From Coptis chinensis (taxonomy: Eukaryota > Streptophyta > Magnoliopsida > Ranunculales > Ranunculaceae), in the NCBI GenBank assembly GCA_015680905.1, contig CM027377.1:59975501-60039500 (forward strand): a DNA stretch of 64,000 bases, read 5' to 3'. The position numbers were made by a program, and so were the translations under genes. Shown here one piece after another: positions 21,426 to 30,865 of the stretch; position 1 is the first letter of the stretch, and each line of letters begins with the position of its first letter. The notes beneath the pieces were generated by a model. That model searched no databases and was not told the origin of the DNA. It saw nothing but the letters and a program-made list of their open reading frames with translations.

Positions 21426-23228
21426 GGGAGATAAGGTAAGTTTTTAGTTTTGTTATTGTCTGCTTATGTCCCAAGCAATTTAATTCTGTTAACCCCATAA
21501 TAGGTGGAACTCTTATAGAGTTAAGGCCAAGTATTTTTATTTTCCCTATATTAGTATGTTCTAACCTTGTTTTGCAGATATTCCAGAATTTCACGCGTTT
21601 CCATGGTATTTTTCTACCCTCTTTATTTAAATGCTTTGAGGACAAAGCATGCTTCTTGTTTGGGGGGGGGGCATAGAAACACGTGTAATTAAGGTGTCTA
21701 TTAGGATATAGATATGTATAACATGCATTTGTTTTCAAGTTAAAATTTTTAAAAATATAAATAAATAAGTTTATGCTATACACTTAGGAATATTGGTATT
21801 GTTTTCTTTCTATGCTTTTAACAATCTAGAAGTCTCAATGTAGCTTTTGCATCGTAATAATTGTTAGAAACTTAGGTTAATATGTAGGTAATAATCTTTG
21901 CATCTATCTATAAATATATTACATGAGTATCTATGATTGTTAGCAAGAAGTTTCTAAAATCTAGGCTAGAGTACTTATTCTAAAAATCCTATGAGAATAT
22001 AGCCTAAAGCCTTATATGAGCAAAACATTTGAGAAATGACATAAGGGAGAAGTAAAATCTGATAGAGAAATCACACGCCCACTTGCTTGATCACTATGCC
22101 ATATCCTAAGCTAGAATTTAGGCCCTCTTTGGATCGATATAGCCAGAAATTCAAACCTATGAATTATTTTCCGCTAGTAAGCCCCTCGAGCCTTTCTTTA
22201 GCCTTTCATAACCCACAAATCCTTTACCCTGTTACAAAAACAAAACAAAATAAAAAAAAAAAAAAAAATCAACCTACCCAATCTAGAATAAGTCTGAGAA
22301 TAGAATGAGGAAGAAAGAAGAAGAGAAAAACTGGTGTAAACAAAAGTTAGTTAATTGGTTCAGAAAATAAAGAAAAGAAGTTTCCATCCAAGAAAAGAAA
22401 AATAAAAATAGAAAAAAAATAAAAACTCCAAAAAAATAGAATAAAAGCAGTCAAAAGCTAAAGAAAAAGAAAAAAAAATATGGCTAAGGATGGAAACAAA
22501 GTGTATAAGCAAAAGTAAATAATAAGGTTTTCTCTAAGTTACATAATATGAAGACTCTACTATCTCAGACTTGTCCTTTTGAATATCCATTTCTTCTTAA
22601 ACCATCTCCTAATCCCCGCGAACACCTAATAAAGACCTCTAGCTCAATTAGGAATAGGTTAGTGTGATAGTAAGTGGCAGATGTGTTTGATCGACTCGCT
22701 TCCTTGTTGTCATTGAGATTGTAAGGTAAAAGTGTGCCCAATCGCATTAATCGAGTAAATAAACTTGAGCGAAAAATTAGAGTGGTTTTTGTCTTGACAT
22801 TTATGTGAGGACCTACTTAAGGACGCTTATTCCGAAGTTTTCATAAACGAACCCCGCTAGGCATTTCATAGTATTACTCATAGTATATATATTTGTATCA
22901 TAGATGATTGATTATTATGCATATATTAGTTTAGGTTTTGACTTGGTTATTCTTATTCAAATGCTAGTGAGATGTATAGATAGTTGAGACATGAATAAGG
23001 AAACAATAGTTTTATTTCTTAGTCGTTGTAGTATAGATGAAATTTGTGAGTACCTTTCATGGAAAACTCTCACGAGGTTATAACTCGGTCCACTAGGGAA
23101 TTCCTAGTGGTTTAAGGCCTTGTTGCATATGGTCAATGCAATCGCGACTCAAATAAACGAGTAGATAGAACTCCATTTTGGTCACTTATTCTAATTTCTC
23201 ATCTTTGCTTGGGGACAAGCAAATTGCT
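21426..23228 (+). other. Long structured 3' UTR of element A
   Basis: 1.8 kb without coding capacity. It is collinear with the 3' UTRs of two other, otherwise different minus-strand elements (3631-5470 and 33243-34150). It includes an A-rich tract (22240-22460), a block near 22055-22180 shared with 4735-4860, and the hairpin cluster before the polypurine tract. Confidence 0.7.
23090..23141 (+). other. Two conserved RNA hairpins in the 3' UTR of element A
   Basis: Stem CCACTAGG/CCTAGTGG with a 5-nt loop (23090-23110) and stem TTGCAT/ATGCAA (23123-23141). In the element at 33243 the first stem is CCTCTAGG/CCTAGAGG, a paired change that keeps the stem. Confidence 0.7.
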
Positions 23229-23242
23229 GTTTGGGGGTGGTT
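23204..23242 (+). other. Hairpin plus polypurine tract of element A
   Basis: TTTGCTTG-GGGA-CAAGCAAA (23204-23223) and then the purine-rich TTTGGGGGTGG directly before the LTR start at 23243. The polypurine tract primes plus-strand DNA synthesis. The hairpin next to it occurs in all three 3' ends visible here. Confidence 0.75.
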
Positions 23243-24709
23243 TGATAAGAGCCCAAAACTGTAGTTTTAACCCTCAGAATAGCTTATACTTTTTAGACCA
23301 ATTATGTGAGTAATAATTAAGAGTTAATTGATTATTGTTTTTATGCATTTCGGGCTTCAAAGTCCATTATGTGCAGAAATGTACCACTTTATGAGATAAA
23401 GGAGCAAAGGTTGGTTGCTAAGGAGTTCTGTGATTAAAGGCCAAGATTCAAGAAGACAAAGCCTTTCTAAAGCCCGGTCAAAAGCTGAAAAGTCGACGCG
23501 GGCGTAAACAAAGACTCAAAGTCGCAAGAAACTTCAAGGCCGTATCTTTGGACTTAGACATCGAAATTGGGCCTACCTTATGTCAAAACGACCGGCTTGG
23601 AAAGAGCTTTCCAATGGTCTAAGCCTTGACCCAATCAGAGGAGCAGAAGTGGACAAAAAGTCTGTTGAAGCTAACTACAGCTGAAGAGCCCTTTTTGGAC
23701 CGAAAGAATTAGGTTTTGGGCCTGATTCTCTGGCCCAAAACATGGCTCCAAGCCCATGCACGATTTTTGGATCTAAAAACATATAAAAACAAAAGCTTAG
23801 CTCTTGGTTAATGGTAGCTAGTTAGACCTAAAACAATAGATAATTCTAGATCTAGTTTTCATTAATTAAATTAAGTTTAGTTTAAATTCAATTCTTGTTT
23901 TAGATTAAACTCTTAGAATCATTGTTCTTAATTAGTTTAATAAATAAAATAGCTATTTGTCAATTTCGATTTTGTCATTTCAAATTATAGATCTAGTTTT
24001 AATTCTTGTTGATTATCATTTCTGAGTTGTTAAATTAGATTGAAGTATTGTTAGTTAAATTAGTCAAGTTAGAATTTTGATATGATGTTTAGTTATAATA
24101 ATATGGGAAATGATGGTTTGATGAATCAAGGCTAAACCTCCATTAGAGGGGTTGATGAAGCCTTGATGAAAGCTTAGTTATATAAGTGTAGAATCGTTGT
24201 AGAGTCTATTCCATTCTAGAAGGTCGTGTTTCGCCATGAGAATGGGTAAACGACCTCACATGCTAGTTATAATTGGTAGAAATGCCATGTTAATTAGGGA
24301 TTAGAACGAGCAATCCATTGCAGTAAGAACGTAAGGATTGGATTACAACAGTCTATGCTAGGTGATTAAGTTGGATTCGAGGTGGAATCAATTCCCCTCT
24401 AATTCTTTATTCTAGATTCACATTCAGTATTCAGTATCATTTCGTTATTCGTAACTTGTTAATTTCAATCACCTCGTAGTATAGAATTTCCCTCGTAAAC
24501 CTCTCATTAGACTTAAGACCGATTGATTAAACTATGAAATCATTCCATGCTAGAGAACTAGGAGTGGAACGAATTTGTTACTCCACTCTATTTCGATAGA
24601 ATTGAGAGTAGAAAACTTGATAAATATAGACTCGTAATAAGTTTTAGTTTACTTAAGTTTTGAGTTTCATGGTTCATTACGTAGGTAAATGAACTTTTAT
24701 CATTTATCA
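23243..24709 (+). repeat. 3' LTR of element A
   Basis: 1467 bp, starts TGATAAGAGCCCAAAACTG, ends TTTATCA; TATA box near 23783. Nearly identical to the 5' LTR downstream of the TATA box and clearly more different upstream of it. Confidence 0.9.
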
Positions 24710-26860
24710 CTGTTACACTTTCCGAAGGAGAGCAGAGGGGTTCAAGAAGACCCTTCGCGGATATGTCATGGGGCTATCCAAATGAGTCGGGGGTGGGATG
24801 AGCTCTCCATGGACCCTCATGTCCGAATCAAACATGGGGCAGGTTGAGCTATTCTTGGATGTGCATTTCGAAGGAGAGTAGAGGGGATCGAGAAGACCCT
24901 TCGCGGATATGTCGTGGGGCTATCCAAATGAGTGCGCGGGGGATGAGCCCTCCGTGGACCATCGTGTCCGAATCAAACATGGGGCAGGTTGAGCTGTTCC
25001 CGGATGTGAATTCCGAAGGAGAGCGGAGGGGTTCTAGAAGACCCTTCGCGGATATGTTGCGGAGGGGCTATCCGAATGAGTGGGGGGGAAGAGGCCTCCG
25101 CGCACCCTCGTGTCTGAATCAAATATGGGGCAGGTTGAGCTATTCCCGGATGTGCATTATGAAGGAGAGCGGAGGGGTTCGATAAGACCTTTCGTGGATA
25201 TGGCGTGGAGCTATCCGAATGAGTCTTGGGGGAATGAGACCTTTTTTGGACCCTCATGTCCAAATAAAAATGGGGGCAAGTTGAGTTGCCCCTTATCAGA
25301 CTCTATTCCAGAGCAAAGATAGCGGGGGATGAGCCCTCCACGGACATGAGATCCGAATCAAGCTTGGGGGCAAATTGAGTTGCCCCTTAACAGATTCCAT
25401 TCCAGAGTAGAGACAGCAGGGGGGAGGAGCCCTCCGCAGACATGAGATCTGAACCAAGCTTGGGGGCAAACTGAGTTGCCCCTCAACAGACTCCACTCCC
25501 GAGTAGAGACAGTGGGGGGGGGAGGAGGAGCCCTCCGTGAGCCAGAGTTCCAAATTGCAATTGGGAGCAAGCTATATATCCAAAAGGAACAATACTATTG
25601 AGTTCTACAAAAGAGAAATAGAAGGGATGAGGCCCTTGGCGGACGGGATATCGAGTTTCATGAGTAAGTGCAAAGGGGATGAGACCCTTGGCGGATACAA
25701 TGTTGAGTTCTACGAAAGGGAAATGTAGGGGTGAGACACTCCACGGACATGGTAGTGAGTTCTAAGAAGGAGAGCTTATGGCTAGAAATTTGAGGCATGC
25801 CGCGGACATAGTAGTGAATTCTATGAAAGAGAGCTTATGGCTGGGCGGAGACACTCTACGGACATAAGGGGGATAATACCTCCGCGGACCCTTGTGTTTG
25901 AATCAAATATGGGGGCAAGTTGAGTTGCCCCTCATGAGACTCAATTCCAGAGCAGAGACAGCAGGGGGGATGAGCCATCTGCGGACATGAGATTCGAATC
26001 AAGCTTGGGGGCAAACTAAGTTGCTCCTCAAAAGACTCCACTCCCGAGTAGAGACAGTGTGGGAGGAGCCCTCCGTGAGCTGGTGTTCCGAATTGCAATT
26101 GGGAGCAAGCTACATATCCAGAAGGAACAATACTATTGAGTTCTACAAAAGAGAAATGGAGGGGATGAAGCCCTTGGTGGATGGGATATCGAGTTCCATG
26201 AGTAAGTGCAAAGGGGATGAGACCCTTGGCGGATATAATGTTGCGTTATATGAAAGGGAAATGAAAAGGTGAGACACTCCGCAGACATGGTAGTGAGTTC
26301 TAAGAAGGAGAGCTTATGGCTAGGCTGAGACACTTCGCGTACATAGTAGTGAGTTCTGTGAAAGAGAGCTTATGGCTGGGCTGAGACACTCCGCGGACAT
26401 GGGGGCAAGCTGAACTGTCCCTGGATATGCTTCGCACTTTCTGAATGCAAGCGAAGGGGATGAGACCCTTTGCGGATACAATCTTTGAGTTCCTAAAAAA
26501 GAAAACGGAAGGGACAGAGACACCTTGAGACATGGTAGCGAGTTTTATGAAAGAAATAAGGTGGCTGAGGTGAGACACTCCATGGATATGGTAGTGAATT
26601 TTGTAAAGGAGAGTTGACAGCTAGGTTGAGACGTGTCGCGGGCATGAGGATTGAGTTTGAAGAGTGAGAGTGAAGGGGATGAGACCTTTCATGGATACGC
26701 TAATGAGTTCTATGAACGAGAGCCGATCGATTGAGACACTTCGTGGACATGATGATTGACTGTGAAGAGTGAGTGCCTAGGGGAAAGGGACCCTTCGCGT
26801 AATGGTAGTGAATTCTGTGAAGGAGAGCTAATAGTAGAGAGAAAATGAGGACTTCAGGTC
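24710..26860 (+). repeat. Complex tandem-repeat field, probable 3' UTR of a Tat-like element
   Basis: G-rich degenerate repeats. Four units of about 145 bp (24717-25268) contain GAAGGAGAG, GACCCTTCGCGGATATG and GGGGCAGGTTGAGCT. They give way to units of about 110-120 bp around GGGGGCAA.TTGAGTTGCCCC (25270-25530, again 25907-26080) and to blocks with CAATTGGGAGCAAGCTA (25555 and 26096), so a composite block of roughly 540 bp is itself duplicated. Further diverged units run to about 26860. Open frames here exist only because of the repeat. Tandem repeats just before the 3' LTR are known for Tat/Ogre-type gypsy elements. Confidence 0.75.
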
Positions 26861-27449
26861 ACACAACCAAGGAGGGTTAGCAAGGAAAACACCACGAAAG
26901 TAAGGCTTCTTCAGTCCCAGACTGTTGGAGGAGGGATCGCGGAGTAGAGATTATTGATTGCTGATGCTCGCGGGATCATTGGAGATTTCCAAAAATAACC
27001 ATAGCAAAGAGGCTAGAAAGATAGAGAAAGCGTAATCAAGAAAAGAGGTTAGAAGAGGTGTAGTGCACATACATATAACGAAAATCTACGGAGATCTGGG
27101 ATACGCATAGTTTATCGGCTGAGGTTGGAGAACTCGAGTAAGTAGTGATGAAGGAAGAGCGAGACAAGTGGAGGATTATAGTACAATCCGCGACCAACAA
27201 AGTCACAGGGTCAAGAAAGATGAGAGCGCAGAGTTCAAGAGTTCGCGGACAAAGAGAGTCGGGACTGAGTACTTTACAGACATACGATTTAGTAGCAGGG
27301 TACATGGATAGGAAATGTCTTGAGGAGAAGAAGACTGCATACAGTCTTAGGATACTGCGGATATCTAGAGTTTATAGAGAGAGACAAGGAAGTTCAGAGA
27401 CTTCTCGGGTCCGCCGTTGTCATCGCCGCCGAACCCGAGAGGGGGCAAA
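26861..27449 (+). other. 3' UTR end and polypurine tract of a Tat-like element
   Basis: Unique, purine-rich sequence ending in GAGAGGGGGCAAA (27437-27449), a good polypurine tract, immediately followed by TGTATTAG, a plausible LTR start. No gene is supported; the open frame 27145-27480 crosses into the LTR. Confidence 0.5.
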
Positions 27450-27770
27450 TGTATTAGCCGTTTTCATAGATGGACCGTAGTATGTATTGGGTCCAGAGAA
27501 TAGGCCCAAGACCATAATGTGCCCCATGAGTTAAACCTAAGAAGAGAGATATAAAAGAGAGGGGGGAAGGATAGAAGAGGGAGGAGGCAACCATGAGAAA
27601 AAAGAGAGAGGTAAAGAGAAAGAGTGGAGGTGAACTCACGGTGGCTTGATCCCAAAATGGGAATGCGTAGGCAACCTAATTAGTGTAGCCGATAAAAAAT
27701 AGAGTTTGAAATTAAGTAAAGTTAGAAGTCGCGGTATTTAGGTGCGACACCGATTATGATTTCTTCACAT
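27450..27770 (+). mobile_element. Start of a Tat-like gypsy LTR (fragment)
   Basis: Begins TGTATTAGCCG right after the polypurine tract and has a TATA box (GATATAAAAGAG, about 27549-27560), so U3 is short. The right end is not clear; retroelement-like sequence seems to fade near 27760-27790. Confidence 0.5.
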
Positions 27771-28665
27771 TACGCCTAGCGGTGCTAACTCCAGGCTTGT
27801 CTGCAAGATGAATGTTCATATCAGCTGTGGAACTAAATCGCTTCAAATAGAATGGCTTTGTGCACATATACTTATATGTATTACATTGTTGTACCATATG
27901 CAATTTATAATTTTTGTAGTCCGTAGTATCTCGGTTTCAGCATACACAGTTAAAAACATAAGGGATCTCAAGTTCTGCTACTATTTATATTGGTTCTTTA
28001 GTGTTTGAAGGTTTTGGAGATTGATGGTCTTCACCGAATGCAAGCTACTTATACAAGTCCTTATTTTTATCCATTTTGGAATTTTGAGAGATGAGTTGAT
28101 TATTCGCATGTTATGTATTTATAAGGAACTTGAACCAACTGATCTCATGTAGGTCGCATGTTATGTATTTATAAGGAACTTGAACCAACTAATCTCACTT
28201 AAAATTACAGTAGTATTGTAACTATTGTTTCTTTTTGTTAATGTGATGAAGGTGTATGCAATCTTTGACACCTTGCAATGTTATAATCTCTCTCAATCTC
28301 AATGTCGCATTGCCCTAAGATGTTTGTCATCATTTGCTAATACTAAGATACTCGTAAATTCTTATAACATAACTTGTGTTCACTATATTTTTTTTGTTTG
28401 GTAAGCCTATTTTAAATGAGATCAGTAACTCTTTGATACTGGCCCGGGGTTCGAGCCCTAGACCTCTGGTATCATCACCCAAAGGTTTTACCGACTTTGC
28501 TAGTCGGCACCCTGCAACTTATGTTTGCTATTATTCTATCACATCTACATATGTTCATCATAAAAATATCCTTTGTCATAATCACTTCGTCTTTGTTATA
28601 TCCGTGCTCATAGTCTCTAGAGCAATTTTCTACTGAAAAGTTTGAAAAATGATGATAATGACAAC
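27771..28665. other. Non-coding spacer with a 50-bp duplication
   Basis: AT-rich. A 50-bp unit beginning CGCATGTTATGTATTTATAA is directly duplicated at 28105 and 28155. No gene is recognised; short open frames have no family resemblance. Confidence 0.6.
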
Positions 28666-29426
28666 TAATAAGTGCCTAAAATTGTATATTGTATATATAG
28701 TTTTATAGACACTTTATAATATCATTTATGTTTAATTGCGTATTTTTAACATAAAACCATACATTTGCTTTATTCCATGACATTAAACACATTTTTTTGT
28801 CATAAAAGATTATTTGCATACATGTGCATGTCTTTGGAAAAGTCTCATGCAAAATATGTTGTATTAATTTGGTTTAATATTTTCTATAGGAAATAAAGAT
28901 TGTTGATTAAAACCCAATCAAATCCCGAGCCCATGAGCCAAAGATGATCATTTAAAGAATCAATAAGTGAGAGTTCATAGAATAAATCGTGATATCAAGA
29001 ATGGAAAGAAATGTTAGAGAATTGATAATTATATAAGGAAATCAAGAAAGGATAATTGCAACTATCATCATATATTCTTACCATTTTCACCTCATTAAAT
29101 ATCCCCATTTCCATTAATTACTTATTCCTTAGATTTCATTATATTAAATCATTCCTTAATACCTTATATTCTAGCCACCATATGTATTCCCCTATATCCT
29201 CACCATATTCTTATGAATCACTCCATTCTTAATTCAAAACCATATCATTCTATTTTATCTTACCAAATAATATTTTCTATTTATTTTATTCCTTCCATAA
29301 GCCTTGATAATATCCTATTACTATTCTATTTTCTAAATTATTTTATCTTATATTATCTTCCCATATCACAAAGATTGTTTCCATTTTGTGTAAAGATATT
29401 ATGCACCAGATATTGTTTGTGGAAAC

Positions 29427-29434
29427 TATAAATA
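29427..29434 (+). promoter_or_regulatory. TATA box in the left LTR arm
   Basis: CTATAAATAGAG context. The homologous place in the right arm (31832-31842, minus) reads GCTAAAAAAAGAG, so only the left arm has a recognisable TATA box. Transcription from it would run through the centre into the other arm. Confidence 0.5.
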
Positions 29435-29876
29435 GAGAAGAGAATTGGCAATGAAGACATCTAGACTAGAGAGAAAAATACCACAAGCTAGTTCTTTAGT
29501 TATTTCATTTTTGTTTTTAGAGAGAGTTTTGGCGTATATTAGTTTCTCTTGTTCTCAATCAACAATCAATATAATAGAAGAAATTCAAGTTTCAAGTGCA
29601 ATAATGGTGGTATCTATTTCTTATCTTTTTATGCATTCTAGACTCATGATGGGGTAAAATCGCCAACCTAATGGTGGAAGATGATTCCCCTATCATGAAA
29701 ATGTAGACTTATTTTCTTGTATTTCCAATTTTATTCTCGGTATAATCTTTAACTTATCAATGATTTTCTTCATATGAAATAATAATATTGAAACGAGGCG
29801 TAACGAGTTCTATCACCATAATAATTGGGGTATTTATCAATGTTAGTTTCTTTTCACACTTATCATTTTCATTAAA

Positions 29877-30297
29877 TGCTCTGTTTGGTTCGATGTATTT
29901 ACATGCAATTGCACCTAATTCCATGTAACCACCCACAAAACAGTGTTTGGTAGCAAAATGCAAATAGGTGTTGATGCAACAAGTTGCAATTATATGCACT
30001 ATATAAATAGTTTCTATGACATCCACTTGCAGCCAAAAGAGTTGTGTAAATAGATGCAAACACAATAGAGGTGCTTTCTCTTATTTAAGATGTGAAAAAA
30101 ATAGTGGGATAATATAACTAACTTTATAAGATGTGAAAAAAAAAGTAGTGGGATAATATAACCAATTTTATATCCTTTTTGTCTTGGATTTACCAAACAC
30201 AAGTAAATTGGATGCAATGCAATCAGATGCAATACAATCACATGCCATTTGCAACTATTTGTCATTTGCAAGTCGGTACACCGAACCAAACAGAGCA
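29877..30297. mobile_element. 421-bp MITE with 21-nt terminal inverted repeats
   Basis: Ends TGCTCTGTTTGGTTCGATGTA and, inverted, the same with one mismatch. Flanked by TAAA on both sides (29873-29876 and 30298-30301). The right LTR arm has the uninterrupted site (ATTAAAACTTG in the same orientation), which proves a discrete insertion. The terminal repeat and the TA-rich 3-4-bp duplication suggest a PIF/Harbinger-type MITE, though the leading base is not the usual G. No coding capacity. Confidence 0.88.
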
Positions 30298-30865
30298 TAA
30301 AGTTTGTTCAATAGCGTTTTAGTTGTCTATCCTTGATGACTTATACTATCTTAATTTGTTTGAGTTGATTTGTCATGCTTAGATAGCTTTTTATAATGCT
30401 TGAAAAATTTAAGAATTTATTTTTTTTTAAAAAAAATGTGAGTAGCGTCCATAAAATGCATTTATTGAAAATCATTCATTAAACTTGCAATTAGCGTTGG
30501 AGTTTATTTAATAAAATTAAAATAGAAAAGAAAATAAATATTTGGAAATATAGAAATAGTCTTATTTTTAAAATAGGGGTGAAGTCATTCACCATTAGGA
30601 TTTTTCATTCATTGAATCCTTGAAAACCGAATAATTTTATTTTAATTAGTTGATTAATTAGAAGCAAATTTTTATTCCTAGTTTAAATTAGTTCGATAAA
30701 AATTCCAAAAATTGTTTGAATCTGACGTAATAAACTTCTTCGCTCAATTTTTCTCTATTTCAAGTATGGTTCGACTCTAACTTGCCACTATTCTTTTAAT
30801 TGTTGCAGATTTGAAAAATATATTTACTGAACAAATTCTTGTCGTTTAGAAAACCTACAAATCAA

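Larger units (their letters stand above)
9822..24709 (+). mobile_element. Structurally complete Athila-type LTR retrotransposon (element A)
   Basis: 14.9 kb: 5' LTR, primer-binding site, gag, protease, RT-RNase H, integrase, env-like ORF1 and ORF2, long 3' UTR, polypurine tract, 3' LTR. The order protease-RT-RNase H-integrase defines Ty3/gypsy; the LDLGAS protease motif, the LGRPFLATA block and the env-like frames define the Athila branch. Many frameshifts and stops leave it non-autonomous. The bases flanking the LTRs do not form a target duplication (TGGGC before 9822, CTGTT after 24709). Confidence 0.9.
28666..30826 (+). mobile_element. Left arm: LTR of family D, plus orientation
   Basis: 2161 bp including a 421-bp MITE. 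It retains a TATA box at 29427-29434. There is no polypurine tract or internal region to its left; the flank (GACAAC) is AT-rich spacer. The LTR is truncated at the palindrome centre and lacks the TTATCA terminus. Confidence 0.8.

Noticed and set aside
24844..25553. Several open frames with repeated peptide motifs (up to 113 codons)
   Set aside because: They arise from tandem DNA repeats whose unit length keeps a frame open; the same happens on both strands.
28440..28515. B-box-like GGTTCGAGCCC, possible tRNA or SINE
   Set aside because: No A box, acceptor stem or cloverleaf could be built, and no A-tail or target duplication was seen; a chance match or a very old SINE scrap.
29213..29431. 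72-codon frame in the left LTR arm
   Set aside because: AT-rich Ile/Tyr/Leu translation upstream of the LTR TATA box; not kept in the right arm.
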